The translations under genes were made by a program, and so were the position numbers. Positions 35,448 to 43,911 of a stretch of DNA of 64,000 nt are shown here, piece after piece. The stretch's first letter is position 1, and every line of letters begins with the position of its first letter. The notes under the pieces were generated by a model. The model was not told the DNA's origin, did no database searches, and saw only the letters and a program-made list of their open reading frames with translations. The DNA comes from Bradyrhizobium sediminis (GTDB lineage: Bacteria > Pseudomonadota > Alphaproteobacteria > Rhizobiales > Xanthobacteraceae): assembly GCF_018736105.1 (NCBI RefSeq), contig NZ_CP076135.1, forward strand, positions 3,284,001-3,348,000. Reading direction: 5' to 3'.

Positions 35448-37790
35448 GTGGCCAGGCAACGCGACAGAGGTTTTCCCGATCGGGACGCCATCGTCGCCTT
35501 TATCCGCGCGCATCCGGGAAAGGTCGGCACCCGCGAGATCGCACGCGAGTTCGGCCTGAAGAACGCCGATCGCGCCGAACTGAAGCGCATCCTGCGCGAA
35601 CTCGCCGACGCCGGCACGATCGAGAAGCGCGGCAGGAAGATCGCCGAACCTGCCGCCCTGCCCGCGACCCTGATGGCCGACATCAGCGGCCGCGATGCCG
35701 ACGGCGAGCTGATCGCGACCCCGACCGAGTGGGACGAGGTCGAAAGCGGCGAGCCGCCGAAACTCCGCATCCATATTCCAAGACGGCCGCAACCGGGCAC
35801 CGCGGCCGGCGTCGGCGATCGCGCATTGCTGCGCATCGAGAAACTCGACGATGCCGAAGGCCCGGTCTATCGCGCCCGCGTCATCAAGGTCATCGATCAC
35901 GCCAGGACCCGCGTGCTCGGTATCTTCCGCAGCAACCCCGCCGGCGGCGGACGGCTGATCCCGGTCGACAAGAAACAGGCCGGGCGTGAATTGAACATCG
36001 CCAAGGCCGATACCGGCGGTGCCGAGGATGGCGACCTCGTCAGCGTCGACCTCGTCCGCTCGCGTGGGTTCGGCCTCGCCTCCGGCAAGGTCAGGGAGCG
36101 GCTGGGATCGCTGGCGTCGGAAAAAGCGGTCAGCCTGATCGCTATTCACTCCCACGAAATTCCGCAGGCCTTCGCGCCTTCAGCGCTGCGCGAGGCCGAT
36201 GCGGCCAGGCCCGCGACGCTTGCCGGCCGCGAGGACTGGCGCGCGCTGCCGCTGGTTACCATCGACCCGCCCGACGCCAAGGACCACGACGACGCGGTGC
36301 ATGCCGAACCGGACGCCGATCCCAACAACAAGGGCGGTTACATCGTCAGCGTCGCGATCGCCGACGTCGCATTCTATGTGCGGCCGGGCTCGGCGCTCGA
36401 TCGCGACGCGCTGACGCGCGGCAATTCGGTGTATTTCCCGGACCGCGTGGTGCCGATGCTGCCCGAGCGCATCTCCAACGACCTGTGCTCGCTGGTGCCG
36501 GGCGAACCGCGCGGCGCGTTGGCGGTGCGGATGGTGATCGGCAGTGACGGCCGCAAGCGCTCGCACAGCTTTCATCGCATCCTGATGCGTTCGGCGGCAA
36601 AGCTGAACTACGCGCAGGCGCAGGCGGCGATCGACGGACGGCCCGACGACACCACCGGTCCCCTGCTCGATCCGATCCTCAAACCGCTCTACGACGCCTA
36701 TGCGACCGTGAAGAAGGGGCGCGACGAACGCGAGCCGCTCGATCTCGACATTCCCGAGCGCAAGATCCTCTTGAAGCCCGACGGCACGGTGGACCGCGTG
36801 GTCGTGCCGGAGCGGCTGGATGCACACAAGCTGATCGAAGAGTTCATGATTCTCGCCAACGTCGCCGCGGCGGAAATGCTCGAAAAAAAGGCGCTGCCGC
36901 TGATCTACCGGGTGCACGATGAACCGACGCTGGAGAAGGTTCATAACCTGCAGGAATTCCTCAAGACGCTGAATCTGCCGTTCGCCAAGAGCGGCGCGTT
37001 GCGTCCCTCGCTGTTCAACTACGTGCTGGCGCAGGTCAGGGGGCACGATGCCGAACAGCTGGTGAATGAAGTGGTGCTGCGCTCGCAATCCCAGGCTGAA
37101 TACGCCGCCGAGAATTACGGCCATTTCGGCCTCAACTTGCGGCGCTATGCGCATTTCACATCGCCGATCCGCCGTTATGCCGACCTCGTCGTGCATCGCG
37201 CCCTGATCCGCGGTCTCGGCCTCGGCGAAGGCGCGTTGCCGGAGACCGAGACGGTGGAAACGCTGGCCGAGGTCGCTGCCCAGATTTCCGTCACCGAGCG
37301 CCGCGCCATGAAGGCGGAACGCGAAACCGCCGACCGCCTGATCGCGCATTTCCTCGCCGACCGCATCGGGGCCACGTTCCAGGGCCGCATCTCCGGCGTC
37401 ACCCGCTCCGGACTGTTCGTGAAACTGAGCGATACCGGTGCCGACGGGCTGATCCCGATCCGGACGCTCGGCACTGAATATTTCAACTATGACGAGGCGC
37501 GCCACGCGCTGGTCGGCACACGCAGCGGTGCCATGCACCGGCTGGGTGACGTTGTCGACGTTCGTCTGGTAGAAGCAGCCCCAGTCGCGGGCGCACTGCG
37601 GTTCGAACTGCTGTCGGAAGGCAAAATCGCACCGCGCGGGCACCGACGCCCGGGCACTGATGATGCCACGCGCGCGAAGGCGAAGGCGCATCCCGGCCGC
37701 AGCTCGCGCAAGAAAGACCGCAGGCCGGGCAAGGCCAAGCCAGGCGGCAAGTCCGGCAAATCGAAGAAGGGCAAGCCCTTCAAAGGATGA
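35448..37790 (+). CDS. rnr: Ribonuclease R (RNase II/R family)
   Basis: 3'-5' exoribonuclease that degrades structured RNA and helps tmRNA-linked decay and rRNA quality control. The 780-residue protein has an N-terminal winged-helix region (TREIAREFGLKNADRAELKR), cold-shock domains, and the RNB catalytic domain with IDPPDAKDHDDAVHAE supplying the catalytic aspartates. An S1 domain (GRISGVTRSGLFVKL) and a basic Lys-rich tail follow. It starts at GTG 35448 directly after the topA stop, so the two genes are co-transcribed and probably coupled. Confidence 0.96.
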   Translation: MARQRDRGFPDRDAIVAFIRAHPGKVGTREIAREFGLKNADRAELKRILRELADAGTIEKRGRKIAEPAALPATLMADISGRDADGELIATPTEWDEVESGEPPKLRIHIPRRPQPGTAAGVGDRALLRIEKLDDAEGPVYRARVIKVIDHARTRVLGIFRSNPAGGGRLIPVDKKQAGRELNIAKADTGGAEDGDLVSVDLVRSRGFGLASGKVRERLGSLASEKAVSLIAIHSHEIPQAFAPSALREADAARPATLAGREDWRALPLVTIDPPDAKDHDDAVHAEPDADPNNKGGYIVSVAIADVAFYVRPGSALDRDALTRGNSVYFPDRVVPMLPERISNDLCSLVPGEPRGALAVRMVIGSDGRKRSHSFHRILMRSAAKLNYAQAQAAIDGRPDDTTGPLLDPILKPLYDAYATVKKGRDEREPLDLDIPERKILLKPDGTVDRVVVPERLDAHKLIEEFMILANVAAAEMLEKKALPLIYRVHDEPTLEKVHNLQEFLKTLNLPFAKSGALRPSLFNYVLAQVRGHDAEQLVNEVVLRSQSQAEYAAENYGHFGLNLRRYAHFTSPIRRYADLVVHRALIRGLGLGEGALPETETVETLAEVAAQISVTERRAMKAERETADRLIAHFLADRIGATFQGRISGVTRSGLFVKLSDTGADGLIPIRTLGTEYFNYDEARHALVGTRSGAMHRLGDVVDVRLVEAAPVAGALRFELLSEGKIAPRGHRRPGTDDATRAKAKAHPGRSSRKKDRRPGKAKPGGKSGKSKKGKPFKG

Positions 37791-37791
37791 G

Positions 37792-38223
37792 ATGATGGAT
37801 ACCGTCACTGCACATGCGAAGATCTGGACGGCAGATTCGGCGCCGGCCGCCAAGCGCAACGTCTGGACCGCGCTGACACGCGGATTGCGCGGCCGCTGCC
37901 CGCGCTGCGGCGAAGGCAAGCTGTTTCGCGCGTTCCTGAAAGTGGACGATCACTGCTCGGTCTGCAAACAGGATTTCACGCCGCATCGCGCCGACGATCT
38001 TCCGGCCTATCTCGTCATCGTCATCGTCGGTCACTTCATGGTGCCGCTGGCGCTGACGATCGAAACCCACTTTTCGCCTCCCGTGCCGCTGCAGTTGTCG
38101 ATCTATTTGCCTGGCACCCTGATCGCCTCCCTGCTGTTGCTGCAACCGGTGAAAGGCGCCGTGGTCGGGTTCCAATGGGCGTTGCGTATGCACGGATTTG
38201 ACGAGCAAAATCCCGACCAGTAG
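37792..38223 (+). CDS. DUF983 membrane protein with zinc-ribbon-like motif
   Basis: A 143-residue protein of the DUF983 family. Residues about 34-65 hold CPRCGEGKLFRAFLKVDDHC and then VCKQDF, a four-cysteine zinc-ribbon-like element. Two TM helices follow (about 74-95 and 105-128). The function is not established; the family is widespread in Alphaproteobacteria beside rnr. The ATG at 37792 is one base past the rnr stop codon; a second ATG follows at 37795. Confidence 0.85.
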   Translation: MMDTVTAHAKIWTADSAPAAKRNVWTALTRGLRGRCPRCGEGKLFRAFLKVDDHCSVCKQDFTPHRADDLPAYLVIVIVGHFMVPLALTIETHFSPPVPLQLSIYLPGTLIASLLLLQPVKGAVVGFQWALRMHGFDEQNPDQ

Positions 38224-38259
38224 CGTGAGCTCCTACAAGCAAGAAGAAACAGGGGTGAA

Positions 38260-39012
38260 ATGAGCGAGACGGCAAAACAAGAGAAGACGGCAAAAGAAGA
38301 GAAAGAGGCCGATCACCACCCTTATTTCCGGCCGAAAGACGCCGCCACGCTGATCCTGGTCGATCGCACCAAAGCCACCCCAAAAGTGCTGGTCGGCAAG
38401 CGCCACGACAAGGTGGTGTTCATGCCCGGCAAATTCGTGTTTCCGGGCGGCCGCGTCGACAAATCGGACAACCGCGTTCCGGTGGCGGCCCCGATTACGA
38501 AGGCGCTGGAAACCAACCTGCTCAAGGGCAGCCCCAGGATCACGCCGTCGCGCGCGAAATCGCTTGCGGTCGCAGCGATCCGCGAGGCCTGCGAGGAAAC
38601 CGGGCTCTGTCTCGGGCGCAAGACGGAGGGCAAGACGCCGGCGCTGCAAGGCGCATGGAAACCCTTCACCGAAGCGGGCCTGTTGCCAGATCCCTCCGGC
38701 CTGTTCCTGATTGCGCGGGCCATCACCCCGCCCGGCCGCGTCCGCCGTTTCGATACCCGATTCTTTACCGCGGACGCGTCAGCCATCGCCCACCGCGTCG
38801 AAGGCGTGGTCCATGCCGAGGCCGAACTGGTCGAGTTGGTCTGGGTCGATCTCGGCTCCAAGCACCTCGCCGACGCGCATCCGATGACCAGGAACGTTCT
38901 GAACGAACTGGAAAGGCGTCTCGCCACCGGTCCGCTCAGCCACGACGCCCCGGTGCCGTTCTTCCACTTCTACGGCGGCAAGATGCAGAAGGATGTGTTG
39001 GGCGAGGCTTGA
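38260..39012 (+). CDS. NUDIX hydrolase
   Basis: A 250-residue NUDIX protein. The Nudix box is split: FVFPGGRVDKSD supplies its start and AAIREACEETGLCLG its REx2EE-x-GU end, with about 40 residues inserted between. Family members hydrolyse nucleoside diphosphates linked to other moieties, such as CoA, ADP-sugars or damaged nucleotides. The first 20 residues are charged Lys/Glu. It lies 36 bases after the DUF983 gene, continuing the topA-rnr operon layout seen in related genomes. The substrate is unknown. Confidence 0.88.
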   Translation: MSETAKQEKTAKEEKEADHHPYFRPKDAATLILVDRTKATPKVLVGKRHDKVVFMPGKFVFPGGRVDKSDNRVPVAAPITKALETNLLKGSPRITPSRAKSLAVAAIREACEETGLCLGRKTEGKTPALQGAWKPFTEAGLLPDPSGLFLIARAITPPGRVRRFDTRFFTADASAIAHRVEGVVHAEAELVELVWVDLGSKHLADAHPMTRNVLNELERRLATGPLSHDAPVPFFHFYGGKMQKDVLGEA

Positions 39013-39224
39013 GTGCCGGCCCCTCCTCCCGTCAATGCAGGCAGCGTCAGCGAAAATCCCGGCCTGCCCCGGCCGAAAAACCGCTTCTTTGAGGGTTAAT
39101 CGCTGGTTTTGCGAGGGTTTTTGGCCGCTAGAACCTTGACTTTGGACGATCAGAAGCTAGGTTGCGCGGCAAATGCGGGCCTGATGGGCCGGCTTCCGAT
39201 TCCCAATCATTTGAGGTCCTGAAC

Positions 39225-39392
39225 ATGGCCAAAGCGGTCACCATCAAGGTCAAGCTCGTTTCCTCAGCGGATACAGGCTTCTACTACGTCGCCAAGAAGA
39301 ATTCGCGCACCATGACCGACAAGCTGGTCAAGAAGAAGTATGACCCGGTCGCGCGCAAGCACGTCGAATTCCGCGAGTCCAAGATCAAGTAA
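39225..39392 (+). CDS. rpmG: 50S ribosomal protein L33
   Basis: A 55-residue ribosomal protein of standard L33 length and sequence ([20 protein letters not shown], then [14 protein letters not shown] and [19 protein letters not shown]). It is the zinc-independent (C-minus) form: no cysteine pairs are present. It follows the NUDIX gene and is closed by a terminator. The ATG at 39225 has a TGAGGT ribosome-binding site. Confidence 0.97.
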   Translation: MAKAVTIKVKLVSSADTGFYYVAKKNSRTMTDKLVKKKYDPVARKHVEFRESKIK

Positions 39393-39419
39393 CATCGCGG
39401 GACGTTACTGACTTCCGAA

Positions 39420-39450
39420 CGGGGCCTTGCGGGCCCCGTTTTCGTTTTTT
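39420..39450 (+). terminator. Rho-independent terminator after rpmG
   Basis: CGGGGCC (39420-39426) pairs with GGCCCCG (39432-39438) across a five-base loop and is followed by TTTTCGTTTTTT. It ends the rpmG transcript about 30 bases past the stop codon, before the convergent YeeE/YedE gene. Confidence 0.9.
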
Positions 39451-39464
39451 GAAGCAGCGTCAGG

Positions 39465-40082
39465 TCATTCCGCAGGCGCCAGACGCTCACGCGGCTGCGG
39501 CCCCTTCTCCGCAACGTCGCCGTCGACGTCGGCACCGAGATCGTCGCGCCACGGCCGCAACCTCTCGATCATCGCGAGGATGACGATGATGACCGCGGCC
39601 AAGGCCAGCGCGCCCTGCCAATAGGGGATGCCGGCGAGATCCGAAAAGATCAGTTTCGGCCCGGTGCCGATCAGCGACTTGGCAAGCCAGGGTTGGGCGT
39701 AGGAGAACGCCACCGCGCCGGACAACCCGCCGAGCAGCGTAAAGATCGCGTCGCGATAGCCGACGCCGATCTGCGCCAGCGTGGTGCCGGGGCACGCGCC
39801 CGCCAGCGCGATGCCGGCGCCGAGGATCAGCCCGCCGACGATATCGGCGGCATACAGCGCCGCCTTGGGCTGCAGCTTGATGAAGCCGAAGCCATGGAGA
39901 AACGCCAGCACCACGGCTCCGGTCGCGACCGCGCTCAGAAACACCTTGAGCATGATCCAGTTGCGCAACTGCATCTGGCCGACGATCATTCCGGGCTCGA
40001 ACACCCGCGATTTTTCCAGCGCGAAGCCGAACACGATCCCCATCAGCACGCCGCTCAGAATTCCGACTGCAACGGATGACAT
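39465..40082 (-). CDS. YeeE/YedE-family (DUF6691-like) sulfur-transport membrane protein, second gene
   Basis: A 205-residue membrane protein with four to five TM segments. It carries the family motif LAGACPGTTLAQIG, with the cysteine that passes thiosulfate or sulfide in YeeE, and an acidic C-terminal tail. It lies 17 bases after its partner (40100-40618) and together they equal one full-length YeeE/YedE transporter split into two chains. Such pairs occur in BigR-regulated sulfide-response operons. The ATG at 40082 has GGGAGGG upstream at good spacing. The transported species is inferred. Confidence 0.85.
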   Translation of the reverse strand: MSSVAVGILSGVLMGIVFGFALEKSRVFEPGMIVGQMQLRNWIMLKVFLSAVATGAVVLAFLHGFGFIKLQPKAALYAADIVGGLILGAGIALAGACPGTTLAQIGVGYRDAIFTLLGGLSGAVAFSYAQPWLAKSLIGTGPKLIFSDLAGIPYWQGALALAAVIIVILAMIERLRPWRDDLGADVDGDVAEKGPQPRERLAPAE

Positions 40083-40099
40083 GACCATCCCTCCCGAGG

Positions 40100-40618
40100 T
40101 TAAATGCGACGCAGCAGCAGTAGGGCAGTGGCAATGCCGCCGGCAAACATCGCGGCGACCGCGACCGTGGAGCCGACCGACAATTGCGCCATTCCCGACA
40201 GCCCATGCCCGCTGGTACAGCCGTCGGCGATCCGTGCGCCGAACAGCATCAGAAAGCCGGCCCCAAACGCCACCGCATAGCGCAAGCCGTGCGACGGCGA
40301 GCCGAGCGCTTTTGCCCAGATCGGCGAAACCGGAGCGCGGACCGCGCCCGACAGCTTCATCGATGCGAAGGCGCCCACGGCGATGCCGGCGACCAGCGCG
40401 ACCTGCCAGAGATTCTTGGCGTTGGCCACGACATGCTTGGCCGCATAATCGATCTTGAGCAGCGACGGATCGAACAGGCCGGTAATCGCCGCGCCCACAG
40501 TGACATATGAAGACGATGCCCCAAGTGCGGTCTCGATGATCAGGAATGCCGGGATCTGCAACAGGCCTATCAGAATACCCGCGGCGTAAGGCGACCAGGC
40601 CTTGTCAAAAGGCGACAT
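40100..40618 (-). CDS. YeeE/YedE-family sulfur-transport membrane protein, first gene
   Basis: A 172-residue membrane protein with four to five TM helices and the motif ARIADGCTSGHGLSGMAQL, the second YeeE-type cysteine motif. It is the first gene of a two-gene operon with the protein at 39465-40082. ATG 40618 is preceded by GGGAGG; the TTG at 40624 is less likely. An AT-rich palindrome lies 22 bases upstream. Role: likely uptake or exchange of thiosulfate or sulfide-derived sulfur across the inner membrane. Confidence 0.87.
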   Translation of the reverse strand: MSPFDKAWSPYAAGILIGLLQIPAFLIIETALGASSSYVTVGAAITGLFDPSLLKIDYAAKHVVANAKNLWQVALVAGIAVGAFASMKLSGAVRAPVSPIWAKALGSPSHGLRYAVAFGAGFLMLFGARIADGCTSGHGLSGMAQLSVGSTVAVAAMFAGGIATALLLLRRI

Positions 40619-40639
40619 CAGCAACCTCCCTCAAGTCGG

Positions 40640-40661
40640 TATATTAGCATTGCATAATATA
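40640..40661. promoter_or_regulatory. AT-rich palindrome, candidate BigR/ArsR-type operator
   Basis: TATATTAGCATTGCATAATA continues with TA, and ATATTA (40641-40646) mirrors TAATAT (40655-40660). Such an AT-rich palindrome stands out in this GC-rich DNA. It lies just upstream of the YeeE/YedE pair and resembles the ATTA...TAAT sites bound by the sulfide-responsive ArsR-type regulator BigR, whose regulons contain this transporter family. No bigR gene is in the window. Confidence 0.55.
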
Positions 40662-40682
40662 TCGTCGAAGGGCAATGCCTTA

Positions 40683-40696
40683 TTGATATGGATCAA
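40683..40696. promoter_or_regulatory. FixK/FNR box (perfect TTGAT-N4-ATCAA)
   Basis: TTGATATGGATCAA is a perfect palindromic CRP/FNR-family site and matches the FixK2 consensus TTGA-N6-TCAA of Bradyrhizobium. It is 120 bases before the GTG of the 66-aa membrane gene that leads into ccoG, and about 65 bases upstream of the divergent YeeE/YedE start. It predicts induction under low oxygen. Confidence 0.85.
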
Positions 40697-40815
40697 CCGG
40701 TTTCGCCGGACGCTGCGAATAGAATGTTGCAATGCAGCGGTGATTGGCTGCCGATCGATGCGTCGATCGATATGCTGGAGCAGTACGTTTTTCTACAAGC
40801 AGGAAAGGTGGGGCT

Positions 40816-41016
40816 GTGTTCAAGATCTCACTCCTCGTTTGGATAATGCTCGGGACTGCGCTCGCAGGCTCCGCGGTGATCGCGGTGCTGGCCGTCCCCT
40901 CCTTCGCCACCGAGGCGATGAAGAACATTCCGTTCGCGGTGCTGTCCGGCTTCGCCGTGGCAATGCCGCTGTCCTATCTGGTCGCAAGAATGATCGGTGC
41001 CTCCGCGGCGCGATAA
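40816..41016 (+). CDS. Small two-helix membrane protein upstream of ccoG
   Basis: A 66-residue protein with two hydrophobic segments (residues about 5-27 and 38-60) joined by PSFATEAMKNIPF. GTG 40816 is the start, preceded by AGGAAAGGTGGGG. It ends 15 bases before ccoG and shares the FixK/FNR-box promoter, so it is probably co-expressed with that oxidase-assembly gene. Not CcoS by length or sequence as far as I can tell. Its function is unknown. Confidence 0.72.
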   Translation: MFKISLLVWIMLGTALAGSAVIAVLAVPSFATEAMKNIPFAVLSGFAVAMPLSYLVARMIGASAAR

Positions 41017-41031
41017 CCCGAAAGCAAAGTC

Positions 41032-42471
41032 ATGGGCGAAACCATCATCGAAGGGCCGCTTTATGCGCCCCGCAAGAAGGTCTATCCGCAGGCCGTCCAT
41101 GGCCGGTTTCGCCGGATCAAATGGACGCTGCTGGCGGTAGGACTGGCGCTCTACTACCTGCTGCCCTTCGTGCGCTGGGACCGCGGACCCGGCCTGCCTA
41201 ACCAGGCGGTGCTGCTCGACCTGCCGCATCGCCGCTTCTATTTCTTCTTCATCGAGCTGTGGCCGCAGGAGGTCTATTACTTCACCGGCCTGCTGATCAT
41301 CGCGGCGATGGTGCTGTTCCTGATGAACGCGGTCGCGGGCCGCATCTGGTGCGGTTATCTCTGCCCGCAGACCATCTGGACCGACCTGTTCTACGCCGTC
41401 GAGCGTTGGGTCGAGGGCGACCGCCGCGACCGCATCCTCAAGGACAAGCGGGCATGGACCTTCAGCCACGTGCGCGAAGTCGCCACCAAGCACTTCCTGT
41501 GGCTGATGATCGCCTGGTGGACCGGCGGCGCCTGGGTGCTGTATTTCGCCGATGCGCCGACGCTGGTGAAGGAACTCGCCACCCTGCAGGCGCCGTTCGT
41601 CGCCTATCTCTGGATCGGCATCCTGACCGCGACCACCTATGTGTTCGCCGGCCACGCGCGCGAGCAGGTCTGCATCTATATGTGCCCATGGCCGCGCATC
41701 CAGGCGGCGCTGACCGACGAATGGGCGCTCAACGTCACCTACCGGCGCGACCGCGGCGAGCCCCGCACCTCGGTCAAGAAGGCCGAGCAGCTGCGCCTCG
41801 CCGGCGAGCCTGCCGGCGACTGCATCGATTGTCACCAATGCATCAATGTCTGTCCGACCGGCGTCGATATCCGCAACGGCATCCAGCTCGGCTGCATTCA
41901 ATGCGGGCTCTGCATCGACGCCTGCGACGCGATCATGCAGCAGACCAACCGGCCGACCGGGCTGATCGCCTACGACACCGACATCAACGCCGAACGCCGG
42001 CTCGCCGGCAAGCCGCCGGTCTACCGCCTGATCCGGGCGCGCACCGTGCTCTATGCCGCCATCATCGCCGTGGTCGGCGGCATCATGCTGTATACGCTGG
42101 CGACCCGCAGCTCGATGGGGATCAGCGCCCTGCATGAACGCAGCCCGCTGTTCGTCACCTTGAGCGACGGCAGCGTCCGCAACGATTTTACGATCCGCTT
42201 CCTCAACAAGGCCGGGGTGTCCCGCTCCTTCGCGCTGGAAGTGCTGGGTCTTCCCGCCGCCGAGATTCGTACTTCAGGGATCGAACGCGGCGCGGACGGG
42301 AAACTGATCGTCGAGGTCGGGCCCGACCAGACCAGGGAAGTCAGGGTGTCCGTGCAGGTGCCGGCGGCGAAGTTACCGAAGGAGGCAACCGACATCGAGT
42401 TCAGGGCTGCCGAAACCGCAACCGGCCAGACCGCTTCGGTGCGCGATCACTTCGTTCCAGCCGGTCACTGA
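41032..42471 (+). CDS. ccoG: Cytochrome cbb3 oxidase accessory protein CcoG (FixG)
   Basis: Membrane iron-sulfur protein needed for copper delivery to cbb3-type cytochrome oxidase. The 479-residue protein has about five TM helices, the CGYLCPQTIW and CPWPRIQAA motifs, and two ferredoxin-type clusters (CIDCHQCINVCPTG from residue 264 and CIQCGLCIDACDA from residue 288). A C-terminal periplasmic domain follows. The FixK/FNR box upstream fits microaerobic expression. It is unusual in standing without fixH, fixI or fixS and without ccoNOQP in the window. Confidence 0.95.
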   Translation: MGETIIEGPLYAPRKKVYPQAVHGRFRRIKWTLLAVGLALYYLLPFVRWDRGPGLPNQAVLLDLPHRRFYFFFIELWPQEVYYFTGLLIIAAMVLFLMNAVAGRIWCGYLCPQTIWTDLFYAVERWVEGDRRDRILKDKRAWTFSHVREVATKHFLWLMIAWWTGGAWVLYFADAPTLVKELATLQAPFVAYLWIGILTATTYVFAGHAREQVCIYMCPWPRIQAALTDEWALNVTYRRDRGEPRTSVKKAEQLRLAGEPAGDCIDCHQCINVCPTGVDIRNGIQLGCIQCGLCIDACDAIMQQTNRPTGLIAYDTDINAERRLAGKPPVYRLIRARTVLYAAIIAVVGGIMLYTLATRSSMGISALHERSPLFVTLSDGSVRNDFTIRFLNKAGVSRSFALEVLGLPAAEIRTSGIERGADGKLIVEVGPDQTREVRVSVQVPAAKLPKEATDIEFRAAETATGQTASVRDHFVPAGH

Positions 42472-42488
42472 CGCGATAGCTTTTATTG

Positions 42489-42537
42489 GACGCGTTTTCT
42501 TTACGCGAACCGGTACCCACTTCGCTCGAAAACGCCA
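42489..42537. repeat. Dispersed ~49-bp repeat, copy 2
   Basis: GACGCGTTTTCTTTACGCGA and ACCGGTACCCACTTCGCTCG, then AAAACGCC, matches the element at 14674-14722 with a few substitutions. It fills the whole gap between the convergent ccoG and MFS transporter genes, ending at the transporter's stop codon. Confidence 0.85.
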
Positions 42538-42540
42538 TGC

Positions 42541-43773
42541 CTATCGCGCCGCGACCATCGGCGGCGCCGATGGTCGGATCAGCGCAAACGCCACCTGGAT
42601 GATTCCGCCGGCCAGCCCGAGCGCCACGCCGATCCGCCACGCCATGGTGTAGGAGCCGAGCTGGTCGTACAGCAGTCCGCCGCCATAGGCGCCGAGGAAA
42701 CTCCCGAGCTGATGGCTCATGAAGGCGAGGCCCTGGATCATCGCCTGCCATTGCAGCCCGAACATTTCGGCGACCGCGCCGGCGACCAGCGGTCCGACAC
42801 CCATCCACAGGAAGCCCATCAGTGCGCCGAACAGCAGCGTCGTCGCCGGCGACGCCGGCAGCGTGAAATACCAAGCCAGAATCAGCGAGCGTGAGATGTA
42901 GATCGCACCCAGGAGCGCCAGCTTGTTCCAGCGCTCGCCGGCCCAGCCGAAGAACAGGCTGCCCAGCACGTTGAAGCCGCCGATCATGCCGAGCGTCTGC
43001 GCGCTCAGCATCGGATCCATGCCGCAGATCGCCAGATACGACGGCAGGTGCGTGGTGAGGAACACCAGCTGCATGCCGCAGACAAAATAGGCCAGCGTCA
43101 TCACCACGAACGACGCGTTGCCGAACGCGATCTTCACCGCCACGGCGGCCGAGGTGTCGGCGATGTCGTCCACTCCCTTGGGCGGCAGCGGAACCTTGTC
43201 GACCCGGCCCGCATACCAGGCCGCCGGCAGCATCAGCAGCGACAGAATCACAAAGCCGGTCAGGCCCGTCCGCCAGCCATAGCCCTCGTTCAGAACCTGT
43301 CCGATCGGCGCCGACAGCAGCGCGCCGAGCGATCCCGCCGCCGAAACGATGCCCATCACGGTGCTGCGCACCGCCGCAGGCACCGCACGCGCCGCTACCG
43401 ACATGGCGATGGCGTTGGCGGTGCAGGCCAGCGACATCCCGATCAGCACGCCCGCCCCGATCATGATGCTGAGCATCCCCTGCGCGCTCGCCATCAGCGC
43501 AAGGCCGACAATGTAAAGCGCAGAGCCTGCGATCATGATCGGGCGAAAGCCGAACCGCACCGTCATCGCACCGGCGAGCGGCTGCAGGAATCCCCAAGCG
43601 AGGTTCTGCACCGCCAGCGCCAGCGTGAAATCGGACACCGATATCTTGATGTCCTGCGTCAGCGGCTGCAGGAAGATGCCGAGACTTTGCCGCAGGCCCA
43701 TGCTCAGCGTGAGCATCAACGAGGCGCCGATCAGGATCGGGAGTGTGGGGCGGAGGATCTGCAGCAGGGGCAT
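42541..43773 (-). CDS. MFS transporter
   Basis: A 410-residue major facilitator with 12 predicted TM helices in two halves. The loop-2/3 region reads GAMTVRFGFRPIMIAG, and loop 8/9 reads FFGWAGERWNKLALLG; both fit the family's G-x3-D-R-x-G-R-type motif loosely. It is divergent from a TetR regulator across a perfect 20-bp palindrome, the usual layout for an inducible efflux or uptake system. The substrate is unknown; related proteins are annotated as oxalate/formate- or monocarboxylate-type MFS. The ATG at 43773 is likely. Confidence 0.9.
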   Translation of the reverse strand: MPLLQILRPTLPILIGASLMLTLSMGLRQSLGIFLQPLTQDIKISVSDFTLALAVQNLAWGFLQPLAGAMTVRFGFRPIMIAGSALYIVGLALMASAQGMLSIMIGAGVLIGMSLACTANAIAMSVAARAVPAAVRSTVMGIVSAAGSLGALLSAPIGQVLNEGYGWRTGLTGFVILSLLMLPAAWYAGRVDKVPLPPKGVDDIADTSAAVAVKIAFGNASFVVMTLAYFVCGMQLVFLTTHLPSYLAICGMDPMLSAQTLGMIGGFNVLGSLFFGWAGERWNKLALLGAIYISRSLILAWYFTLPASPATTLLFGALMGFLWMGVGPLVAGAVAEMFGLQWQAMIQGLAFMSHQLGSFLGAYGGGLLYDQLGSYTMAWRIGVALGLAGGIIQVAFALIRPSAPPMVAAR

Positions 43774-43835
43774 TTTTGTTGTTCTCCCGTTGGGCCGCAG
43801 CCCAAAATGGCCGCCCTGCCGTCGCATCGGACTTG

Positions 43836-43855
43836 ATTACACCGATCTGTGTAAT
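43836..43855. promoter_or_regulatory. TetR-type operator, 20-bp palindrome
   Basis: ATTACACCGATCTGTGTAAT: arms ATTACAC and GTGTAAT are perfect reverse complements around CGATCT. The site lies midway in the 138-base divergent region between the MFS and TetR genes. Length and symmetry are typical of TetR/AcrR operators, so it is the likely binding site of the neighbouring regulator. Confidence 0.85.
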
Positions 43856-43911
43856 TAGCATGCAAGGCGACGCTGCTGTCAAGGCAGCCGGAGAAAGGTT
43901 TTCCACGGGAT

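Noticed and set aside
32817..36155. A 1112-codon open frame on the minus strand across topA and rnr
   Set aside because: It is the antisense shadow of two confidently identified genes. GC-rich codon bias keeps the opposite frame open; its composition is Arg/Ala/Leu/His-rich and no family is seen.
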